Virus record (IMG/VR): IMGVR_UViG_3300009159_000106
Span: 1-46,300 of that record
DNA length: 46,300 nucleotides
DNA from: a virus
Reading direction: 5' to 3' (one strand)
The position numbers and the translations under genes were made by a program. Below the pieces are notes generated by a model, which made no database searches, was not told the DNA's origin, and saw only the letters and a list, made by a program, of their open reading frames with translations. Positions 30,688-41,100 of this stretch are shown one piece after another; position 1 is the first letter of the stretch; every line of letters starts with the position of its first letter.

Positions 30688-31125
30688 TTAGATCACGATA
30701 CTGTCGAGGACATCCGCGAGGATATCCGTACGCTTCTTGGCTACATACCCCTGCGCTTCATTCTCAAACTTGAGAGTAGTGAAGTGGCAGGACAAGAAGT
30801 CCATAGCCCATGCGGTATACTGTTTGGCAGTATCCGATGTTTCTCCTTCCTTACCGCGCCACCTAAACTCAGCGGCAGGAATCCCAGACTTTCCAAGAAG
30901 TACCGCTAGCATACTGTACTTGGATGAACAGTTGGGTGGCATAATGTATGCCACTTGTTCCATGAGAAGAGGCATAATCCGTTGGGATACCTTGCCGTTC
31001 TCAGTGAACACCACGATGTCCTTTAACTTACCGTTGATAAGGGTACTGTTACCCTCCAAAGCCTCAGCGAATGCACCCTTGAGGTTACAAGCCGTAGCAA
31101 CCCGGACAAACATATCGTAGGTCAT
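30688..31125 (-). CDS. Hypothetical early protein (145 aa), first gene of the early region
   Basis: A 145-residue ORF with a strong ribosome binding site (AAAGGAGACATT) ahead of the ATG at 31125. It begins MTYDMFVRVATACNLKGAFA and contains IMPPNCSSKYSMLAVLLGKS and FRWRGKEGETSDTAKQYTAW. I do not recognise a family. It is the first gene after the 1-kb structured region, a position often held by anti-host proteins in T7-like phages, so such a role is possible but not shown. Confidence 0.75.
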   Translation of the reverse strand: MTYDMFVRVATACNLKGAFAEALEGNSTLINGKLKDIVVFTENGKVSQRIMPLLMEQVAYIMPPNCSSKYSMLAVLLGKSGIPAAEFRWRGKEGETSDTAKQYTAWAMDFLSCHFTTLKFENEAQGYVAKKRTDILADVLDSIVI

Positions 31126-31160
31126 AATGTCTCCTTTACAATGAATCCGCGTACCACGAT

Positions 31161-31359
31161 GGTATCGGATAGGCGTACACCCTTGCGAGTGTACCCTAGC
31201 CGATATACCCCACCTTCCCGAAAGAAGGCAGGGTATACCGGATTCTGTAAAGTCGTGTGTATATATGCGCGTAACTTGCTAGGTTACCGCACGGACAGGG
31301 TTGTTTCAAACCCCCATCCACTATACTATCCGTGCTGAGCATCGGATATCCCGTCCGAT
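31161..31359. repeat. Cluster of inverted repeats upstream of the first early gene
   Basis: Four inverted repeats: 31161-31209 (GGTATCGG, TAGG and GTACAC on the left, with GTGTAC, CTA and CCGATATACC on the right), 31204-31237 (TATACCC/GGGTATA with inner CCTT/AAGG), 31289-31335 (GCACGGA/TCCGTGC, containing GGGTT/AAACCC) and 31341-31359 (ATCGGA/TCCGAT). The first two share bases 31204-31209, so in RNA they would partly exclude each other. The cluster lies in the untranslated leader expected for the early transcript. Confidence 0.7.
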
Positions 31360-31602
31360 AGTACACTTGGGCTTCGGGATACGGCAATCAGGGGTTACCT
31401 GAAGTAGGGAATGTTACGACTTATGGCTCTATGGCTCCTGCCCATGTCCTGCGTAATCCCCTGCCGTATGCCTAACGCGCATACTGTCGGAGCCGTTAAC
31501 ATACTGTAGCGATTCTCTTGATCGCGTACCCTAACGGTAGGGCATTTAGTTGTACAACCACTAACGGAACACGAATTTAAATCCGCAGACTATGCAAACA
31601 AA

Positions 31603-31678
31603 GTCCGATAACTTATGGGATCGCCAAAGGTTATCGGACTCAGGTTATCGGACTTGCCGCACCCCTAGGTTATCGGAC
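31603..31678. repeat. Iteron-like repeats of TTATCGGAC
   Basis: Three direct copies of AGGTTATCGGAC begin at 31628, 31642 and 31667, and one inverted copy (GTCCGATAACTT) lies at 31603-31614. All four fall within 76 bases. Shorter TATCGGAC-type matches recur nearby, for example at 31353-31360 on the other strand. Short repeats of this kind in a gene-free region can be binding sites for a replication or packaging protein. No initiator gene was identified. Confidence 0.65.
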
Positions 31679-31900
31679 ACGCGCCCCGGAGGGCACCGGG
31701 GGGTGCCGCGCCGCCCCTTTGGGGGGATACCCCTTCGCTAATTTTTGACCCCTCTAGTCGATTCCTCAGGGATCCCCTTAGCTTGCCCTGTGTGGGGTTG
31801 TTTGTGTTGATGTCCTCCGGTAGCCCCAGAGGGATCCGGGGACCCCATAGGAAATCGACAAGGGATTAACCGGGGGGTAAACCCCGGAGTGCTCTATTCC

Positions 31901-31937
31901 TTAAATAATCCTAGATCCCCTTTCGGGGACCTAGGAT
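31901..31937 (-). terminator. Terminator-like hairpin after the giant virion gene
   Basis: ATCCTAG and TCCCC pair with GGGGA and CTAGGAT around a 4-base loop (GAAA on the minus strand), giving a 12-bp stem with one mismatch at 31915/31930. On the minus strand the hairpin is followed by TTATTTAA, a weak T-rich stretch. It lies about 160 bases after the giant gene's stop, so it may end late transcripts. The T run is poor, so efficiency is uncertain. Confidence 0.55.
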
Positions 31938-32083
31938 CTGTATGTTTATATAATATTGTAATTAACACTTAGGTTAACTAGGGTTACCCTTAGGTTACCT
32001 AAGGGACTATAGTATACTATATAATTCAATAACATAATTTTAAAACCTATAGATGAACCTAAGGTATCCCTTAAGTATCTATC

Positions 32084-32103
32084 TAGTAGCCCCAACTATT
32101 GGG
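32084..32103 (-). promoter_or_regulatory. Candidate phage RNA polymerase promoter (copy 1)
   Basis: On the minus strand it reads CCCAATAGTTGGGGCTACTA, identical over 20 bases to the copy at 10464-10483. It overlaps the stop codon of the giant gene (TAG within CCCAATAG). It contains a small palindrome CCCAA-TAG-TTGGG. Transcripts starting here would run through the structured 1-kb region into the early genes. Confidence 0.5.
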
Positions 32104-35100
32104 CATTACCTAAGAGATCCCCTAGGGAACCTGACACACCAGCTATACCCTTTGACATGTCTCCACTATAAGGTTTCCCAGCTTGCTTGAGTCTAGCCTT
32201 TTCAATGGCTTGTTCCTCAAGCATAAAGTTTCTGGGTTGTGTCGGAGGTAAGGCAGACGGTGTAGGGTTCCTTTGCTGTTGCCTTTGGAGCTTAGCATAA
32301 GGATACGGTTCTCTTTGGATTGCATCTAGGTAAGACTGTAGTGCTCCCTTTTGTTCTAAGGTTCCTGAAGCTTCTAGGGATCTAGCAGCTACAGCAAACG
32401 GACTACGGTTTAACAAAGAGTTAACAGCGACAATATCGCCAACTCCCTTTGCTACCTTTGTATAATCTGTTTGTTCAGCTGTGGCTTGTTCAGCAATACC
32501 CTTAGCACCACGATAGATATCCTCAGCAGCAGAGGCAGCAGCCCCTATACCAATAGATTCCATTGGGGTACCATAAGATCTCCAAGTACCACCAGCCATG
32601 TAACTGAAGCCACTTAGGACTGCTTCTAGAGCAGCCTGAGAGGTTCCCAAGATAGGAGCTGACTTAGCTACACGGACAGCAAAGGCAGATGGGTTCTCGG
32701 AGAACTCTTCTACAATATCTTCACCCTCTCTGCCAGCAATCCACTCACGGAATAAACCAATGAGAGTATCAATAGTCCCATAGAGGACCATGTTAGCAGC
32801 GAGGTAATGAAGAGTACTTCGGCTACCGTAGTCTAAGATAACACTATCTTGGAAGCCACGGAGATACGAACCAAGAGCATACCAGAGTTTACCAAGGGCT
32901 GTCTTAGAATCAATAGTAGTAACCTTACCTAAACCCGTAGGTTCAGGTGAAGATGTTTTAACAACCAGATCTTCTAAGGTATGGGCATAAGAACTAATAA
33001 CTTGCTCCAGTACTTCTGGCTTAATGCCAACTACAGGTTTGTTCTTAGCTTGCCAATACATGTCAACCATATCATGGATATTAACTCGACCATCACCCTT
33101 AGGGTCAGTTCCCTTAATGAGATACTCTAGATGTTTAATCTTCTCTACAGAATTTAAACCATACTTCAAGAAGACCAAAGCTTCTTGTGGATTAAACCCA
33201 AAGCCATACTGTCTGGCAATAGTAGAGAATTGTTTCCAAAGCTTACGCTCAGCAGCAGCATCAGTCTCAGCTGCAACCATGTAGTCTTGCATGATCTTCA
33301 TTAACTTAGGATCTTCTAAAGCAGTCAATAGCTTTTGGATTCTACCTTTTTTAATGTGCTTATAAAGCATACGCTGTACTCTAGTCTTAGCCATTGCTCT
33401 GGTCATGTTGGTTATAGCTTGTAGCGAACCAATAGACTCAGCAACCTTAGATACTGTTTCAAGACCATGAATACCAGTATCAATCACACCTTGACTAGGA
33501 CTGGAGTTAACAAACTTAGTCTTAAGTTTAGAATCTAATTCAAATGCTCCTTGTCCTACTTCACCTAAGAAGCGAGAACTAAAGTCATGTTTAATATTTT
33601 CTAATCCAAAGATCATATCTCCAAGCTCAGAGTTATTCATTAAAGCATTCTTAGAGAACCGAAGATCACCAGCAAGATACCGTAAGTTTTGAATCAGAGT
33701 TCTAGGGATAGCTAAAGGACTTGCCTTTAGTGTTTCCATAATAAGCTCTGGCAATGCACCAAAGAAATATCCCGGAGCAATCTTAGTTTTCATTAGAGCC
33801 AAACTAATACGAGCAGCATACTGATCTTGGTATGGGAGCATAGGAAGTGTATCTGCATTATACATATACTCTTCTCTAAGTCTAGCCATACCAGAATCAA
33901 TATCAGATAGTCTTGCTTCGGTTTGTCCTTTAGACCAGTTTTCAGCTACGGCTATAGCTTCTAAATCTTCTCTTGCTTGAACACCCACATGTTGGAAGAT
34001 GTCTATCATTGTGACACCACGAGTACCTAGGAGTCTATCTAGTTCTTTCTGGAAGATTAATTCAAATGCTCGACCATTCAAGAAATAGTTATAAGCTTCA
34101 GCAAGATTGGTTCTGATGTGTTTAAGAATAATAGGATCAGCTAATACTTCCTCAGGAATTATACCGGGGATAGCTAAAGCTTTTTGTTCTTCTTGACCAA
34201 CACGCATAAGGGGTCTATCAATGTTAGTACCAGTCTTTCGATTGTACTCACTATAAGCTCCCTTCTTTGTCTTGAAGTCTAACATCTCATCCATCTCAGC
34301 TTCAATAAGATCTTTACCCTTTAGGTAATCTTGCCACCGTTGAGTATACAAAGCTTTATTACCACCAACAGCTTCAGCGTAACGAAGTTGATCTGCTTTA
34401 GATAAATCATTTATAACCTTAGGCATTCGATACAGAGTACTAACACCATTAGCTTTAAGCATAAAGAAATTATGTGAGTCAGCTTTATTAGCCAACTGTT
34501 CTAGAATCTTTTGCTCACCAATAGTGATTGGATACTCAGCTTCTTTTAGACCAGCTAAAGTTTCAGGACTTAAACTGTTTGTTGAATCACCTGCTCTAAA
34601 TTCCCGATCTCCAGCAAACAAGACAGTACCTCTTGCTTCTTTTGATGGAGCAACATCCAACCAACCAAGAACAATAAGTGTATTGATATCTAAGACTGGT
34701 GTCTTTAACTTACGCGCTCTACGAGCTTTTACCAAAGCAGCTACAAAGGTAGCCCGTTCAGTTGGACTCATAGCTCCAAAGGTTTCATGATTCAATTGAA
34801 TCGGAGCATACTTCATAGGATCAAGTGGAGTACCATCATGAGATGAAACATGTCCTAAACCTGTGTCAGCTTGTAAATCTAAGATGGTTTGATTGGTCTG
34901 TCGTAAAACTTTTAGAAGAACATTAGTCTCTGTTGCTACTTCCTTTGATAACTCTGGAGATAACCCTAGAGCTACAAGATCGGCAGGAGTAACATTAACA
35001 CCTTCTGAAAGCTTGGTATAACTTAGTACACCAACAGCCCGAATCTTATCTGCAGCCAGTCCGCTATCCTTTAATCTTTTATTAACTAAGAGTTGTTGTC

Positions 35101-38100
35101 TAGCAATACGGGTAATCAATCTAGCTTCATCAGACTTACATTGTCTTGCAGTTCGGAAAGCTTCCTTACCTGCTGCAGTTAAATGTCCGGTCTGTGCTCT
35201 GTTGTCTTCAAACAACCGAGCTAAGAATCGAATATTCTTTTGAAGGTTTCTAATTGTCTGACCTGTCTTACTAGCAGACTGGGTTGCATTAGCCATCCAA
35301 CTATTCATTGCTCTCCACCAGTTTCTAGATGCTCGTTCACTACCACCAAAGATTGCACCAATGAGACTGCTTTGACGCAGTAGAACAGATGCGTTTTCTT
35401 CGGAGTTAGTTGTAGCTTCTTTAATCAACGGAGCAACATCAGCTCTTGGTGTCTCTTGTACTGGCTTCAGTGGAATAACTTCCGACACCTCCTCACCAGC
35501 CTTAGGAGCTGGAACTGGAGTTGGTTCTGGTGGCACAGGTACAGGAGACTCATCCTTAGTTGCATCACTTACTTTCTTTCTAGGTGTCTTTGTTTCCTTG
35601 GCAGTTAAAGTAAATGTACCTTCAGCGGTATTAACAATATTCAATTCATCCAATAAGATTGGAGGCATGTAAGCATCGCCAACTTCCTTGGCAGCAAGTA
35701 CCATGAGTTGACGCTCTGACATAGACTTGTGACCCGGAACAGTAGCAAGCTTCTTAATATTCTCAGCTCGTAACTTATCTACTGTAATCCAGAACTTGGC
35801 TACGCCATCATCACCAAAGACAGCTCTGTTAGCTTCAACAATTGCTTTGTTGATTGTAACAAACTTTGTCCACAGCGACAGCAGGGTTGGAGAATAAGTA
35901 TCACGAGATAAGTCTATGTTCTGCATTCGTGTCCAATAGTTCTTTAAGAATAACTTTAAGAACCCTTGGTCCATTCCGTTGTCACGAAGTAGATCCTTAT
36001 CATCATTTACAATCCGCTCTATTCTTTCTGTCTCAGTAGTCTTAACAACTTCTGATACAGTCTTAACTGGAGTCGGACCTTCAATGCCACCTGTCTTAGT
36101 AACTCTAACTGGTGCGCCATCTCTAACAACACCAATAGGTTCTTCAGGGGCTACAGCTGGAGCTGGAGGTGGAGCAACATCTGTTACGGTAGTTGCCTCT
36201 ACAGTTTTCTCAGCAATAGGTTCTGCCTTAACAGGCGGTTTTTTTTCTCTAACACGCTTTGTTGGCACACCCTTAGTAACTGTCAATGTAGTTACAGACT
36301 CAACACCGGGCTTAACATTAGTTTCAACTTTACCAATAACTACTGGAGCATCTTTCTTGATAGGCATTACTACACCATCTGAGAAGACAAGAGCATCAAC
36401 GCCCATTCTATCTGCAACCTTCATAGTAGATGCCATCTTAACTGGGTTAGCCATAAACTCAGCAGAGGTCATGGTCATTGTCAGTGGCTTCTTAGGAACA
36501 AACGACACAGCTTCTTTAGTTGACACTTCACTGTTTTCAATGATAGCATCCACTTGTTTCTCTGGTCGTAGTACTGCTTCTGGTTTACCACCAGTAGTTT
36601 CCGAAGTAGCTCTAAACAAAGTTCCTTCGTCTACCTTTGTACTTGGTGTAATAACAGGATCTGGATTTTTATTAACAAGCTTAGCAGCTAATGCTTGTTT
36701 TTCCAGCAGCCTACTTCCAGTATCAACTGGGTTAGGCACTGTTGGTGTTACTGGTGTTTTAGCAATGTCAGCCACAACTTCCGTTGTTTTCATCGGCTTA
36801 GTTGTAGTTTCTGTAATTACATTATCTAAAGTTTTAATATACCTTGCAAGTTTAAGTTGGATAGATTGGGGTGTATCATCTGGGCTATAGTTAATAGCTT
36901 TACCAATACTATCAAACTTTTCTATAAGTGCTCTTCGATCACTACCAATAGTGCTTGCACTTTTTTTCTTACCAAGAAACTCTTCTGAGTTTTTTGCTAA
37001 TGCTTCATCAGATTCAAACGCTAATAAACCTCTAACTAATGAAACTTCTTCTTCTGTAAATAAAGCGTTGTTTGATAAGTTATTCCATATTATAGCAGCG
37101 TGGTATCTTGTTTTTTTAAATTCCTTAAGTGTTGTTTTCTTAAGCTTACCAGATCGTAAATCAACTAGTGAAGGACCTTTTTTACGGTCTTTTTCAGTTC
37201 CTGTTTTGGTTACTAAATCTTCAGTAGTACCATCTCTACTACGAACTTCATCCAATAATTCGTTTCTAGCCATAGTTGCTGCAAGACGAATAAGACCATT
37301 CTCCGTAGTTAATGTACCATCTTTAATCTTGCTATGAACATAATCTAGTTTCTCAAAAATAATACTAGCTTGTGCATCTGTAATCAATTTCTTTGTAAAC
37401 AGTTTAGCAGCAATATCATTAAGATTTTCTAAAGTAAGGACTTGACTACCATCCGCAATTGCATCAGTTGTAGCAGCATCAGTCACTGCAACAGCTATCT
37501 TCTTACGCGGAATTTCCCACTTACCAGTAATCTCATTTAAAACAATTGACCCATCTTTAATCATTTTGTGAATACCAACTAGTACCTTTTCAGGAGTCAT
37601 GTTGGGACGCTCACTCAATTTTTTAATGAGTACGGGATCAATGTTTTTATTTAAGATAGGTAAAGCAAGATGCGTACTATTTTTATCAGACAAGAATGCA
37701 CTGATAGAATCTAAAGCAATGTTTTGAGAAGACCAAGTTGGTTCTTCAATATTAAACACACCTTGTGATTGTAGTGATTTGATATAAGCTTTGTGGTGTT
37801 GCATAACAACAAGCTCTGCAATATCACTTAAACCATTGTTGTTAAGATGCTCCCGAAGAGTCTCAATAAGAGTAGCTGTTAAGAACTTATTACCATGTAC
37901 ATCAGCAAGCAAAGTATTAATATCACCCACACTTAAAACATCTGTTGGTGTCTTTAATTTATTCTTAGCTTTAGTTGCACTACTGGTTTGAGTTTCTAAA
38001 CCACTCTCAAGCAAGTTGATTAAACTATCTGCGGTTGTTCCCCAGTAACTCACATTATAAACATCTGCTATGTCGCGCTCTTGGTAGGTTGCTGGTAGTA

Positions 38101-41100
38101 GAGTTTTCTCTGTGGCTCCGGTCTTAAACTTTTTAGCATTAAACAATTTGGTTTCAATAAAGGTTTGTCTTTCCTTTAGATTCATTCCAGCCATCTGTTT
38201 AAATTCTTGCGTTGTTAATAGCCATGTAACTTTAACTAGCATTGAATTAAACTGAGCTTGCTTATGGGAATTATAAGCATCAACTAAAGTTTTCATGTGA
38301 ACAGTAAGTTTGCCATCAGAGTTGATGACCTCATTACCGCTACTCTTAACTATAGCCATTGCAATAATCATAGAAGGATCACCTAAGCCATTGCTAATAA
38401 GATCAACTTCGCCCTGACTAAATCTAAAGTTCTTTGGATTTATATTGGGCTGGGCTTGAGATGTATTAGATTTCAACCACTGTGTTACAGTGTTGTTAAA
38501 GTTATTAATACTCTCATTGTCATTAGCAATCGTAGAAGCCTTGACAGTAGTATCCTTAACCGGAGTTGCCTCACCGTCTGCCAATGTATGTAAACCATTT
38601 TTAGCAAATGCTAACATATCATCAACAGAGAGTGTCATGTTCATTCCATTTTTATATAGACGAGCACGAACAGAAGCAACCACATCTCGGATTATACTAC
38701 CAATCTTTTCACCAAAGAGATCTACAATCTTAGCAATGAAGGTATTATCAATAACACTAAAGCCATTGATACGACCCGCTAACATTGCCTCTTCTACGAT
38801 ATAACCAATAGCTTCAGCTGGGTTATCAGTAACATTTGCTTTAGCCATTCGATCATATACCTTAGCCATAAAACTTTGGAACTCAGGCGTTGCAGTAGTA
38901 TCAGCACGACTGTTAACAAGATCTAAGGCTCTGGCTTCCATTGCTTTGGTTGCAACACCGTGCATTACTTCATGCGCTAATACAGATGGGGCAGTGCCAT
39001 CAGTAAGAGCTGAGGCAACAAGAAACATTAAACCAGACTTAGGATCATAGAGTCCAGCTACTTCGCCATTAGCAGAATAGCGTATAAAGCTATCGCCTAA
39101 GTCAGCTCTATTTTCAATACCTCTAAAACCCAATAGTTTATCAGTGGCAACTTCAACCATCATATAATCCCATGCGCTTACACCTTGTTTATCTATAGTA
39201 TATTTAGATATAAGAACATCACCCCCAACTTTTAGACCATCGCTAATTCCTGGAAACTTATTAAGTTTGTGGTCAGGACCAAGGTATAAATTTCCTCGAA
39301 CTTCTCGTAAAGCATATAAAGAAGTGTCTATATTAAAATTATGCAGATTTTTTCCAACTAATCTTAAACTTGAAAGATCTACTTTACCTTTTATAGTAAC
39401 ATCGCCATTAACAATTTCTAACTTAGGGGCTAAACACTTACTAGTTATAAATAAAGAGCCATCAACTCTTTTTAAAATAGGAGCAGAAACAGGTGTTTCA
39501 AAAGTACAATTCTTAAACACTTTTACTAAACTAGGCAAAGTTATAACTGGAGCACCTGACTGGCGATAACCATTAATAAAACTATCACCTATTGTAGAAG
39601 TATGTTTAACATTTAAATAACCTACCGAATATAAAGATGGTAGTTCTGCTTTGTCTGTATTTATTGTTACTACTCCATCCACACGACTTAAACGAGGAAG
39701 CTTGTATACAGTGTATGCAGAACCCATATTATTAAAGTCAATAGATCCACCTATAGAAGTTAAATTAGGTAAATCTAAACTAGCATCTGAGTGTGTAAAT
39801 GCAACTACATCACCACCAATTGTTTCTAATTGGGGTAAAAAAACATCTGTTAGATAATCAAATTTATCATATATTGTTTTTAAACTAGGAAGTGTATCTG
39901 CTTCTGTTTTTGCATAAAGTCTAAGATCATCAACTCCAATAAGATTAGGTAGACTACAATTTTCTTGTAAGTGCAATAGACCATCATGATCAATAAGGGC
40001 GGGGAGATTAACACTACTAATTGTTATTTGTTCTGTTACTTCTGTCAAACTTTCAAAGGTCAGTCTATTGTTGGGTTGCCAAACTATGTATGTTCCCAGT
40101 GTAGCTACTGTAAACTTGCCATCAATTTTTTTTAGAGCTGGCATAATAACTTTAATATTATTATTAGTTATAAGATCAACTGCACCTTCAATAAGTTTTA
40201 AATTTTTCATGCTCACAACAGGTCTAGTACCATACTTTACATTTACGCGATACTCAAGAAACTCTAGTCCTCCTTGCAAACTTTCTAAATTATCAATATT
40301 AATTTTTATGTCATAGTTGTTTACTTGAATTCCATCAGTTACAGTCTTTAATCCAGGTAAATCAACATCTTCATTTATATGAAGTTTGCCTGTTATTTTA
40401 CGCAAGTTAGGTAAACGATTAACTTTTCTAACAGTTCCCCTAACTCTTTCTTCTGTTCCTATAGTAAAGTTACCAATAAGTTCAGTTACATTTAGTAACT
40501 CAGAAACTAGATCATCTCCTAGTTGTAAATAACCATCTCCAATTAATGTTACAGAACCATCAGGCATTCTATAACATTTAATAGCAGTTTGAGCATATGT
40601 TCCAGCAAATATTTCTAATTGCTTAACAGCTGTCGGTGTTCCCGAACGACCTTGAGTATGTGTAGCTGTTGGTTTAAATTGAACGCCTCCTGCAGTTTTA
40701 ATAGCAGCTTCTGCTATTGCTACTTCATTTGCGCGTTGCATTGCTTTTATTTGAGTTGCATCTAATGTAGGTAATTTACCAGAGTTAATTAAAAGATTAA
40801 TTTTATCTACATGTTCTATAGGTACAGAACCATTATTAGCTAATCCTTGCATTTCTCCGACATTATAATTATTGTTTTCTAATCTAACAGCAACAGTTGG
40901 TTTACCCTTATGTATGTAAGTCCAGAAGTCACCTCCTTGAATATAAGGAGCTGCCATATAATCTTGTGTACACCAGCCTGAAGCACTACAACTTTGTAGT
41001 TGATTAACTCTTAAGTCAAAATCTGGATCAGCTACATCTGACATAGGAATTCTGCGCCAACCATTATCAGCATCACCAATTTCAACTAAATCTTCTGTAA

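Larger units (their letters stand above)
31360..32083. other. Gene-free intergenic region between late and early modules
   Basis: No convincing ORF on either strand. It holds, in plus-strand order, the iteron-like repeats, a GC-rich block (about 31680-31740 and 31830-31887) with short inverted repeats such as GGCACC/GGTGCC and CCGGGG/CCCCGG, a terminator-like hairpin at 31908-31937, and an AT-rich stretch (31938-32083) with TTAGGTTA repeats, CCTTAGG-TTA-CCTAAGG and TATAGTATACTATA. The GC-rich block is unlike the rest of the window. It lies where T7-like genomes have their ends, and an origin or early host-type promoters could also lie here. Confidence 0.6.

Noticed and set aside
30051-31360. 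CRISPR-like array
   Set aside because: The repeats are inverted, differ from one another and have no regular spacer length; no cas gene is present.
35979-36890. A 303-codon plus-strand ORF opposite the giant gene
   Set aside because: Its product is a low-complexity Ser/Thr/Val/Gly sequence, as expected for the antisense of a Pro/Thr/Val-rich linker. The minus strand has a coherent domain-bearing protein there.
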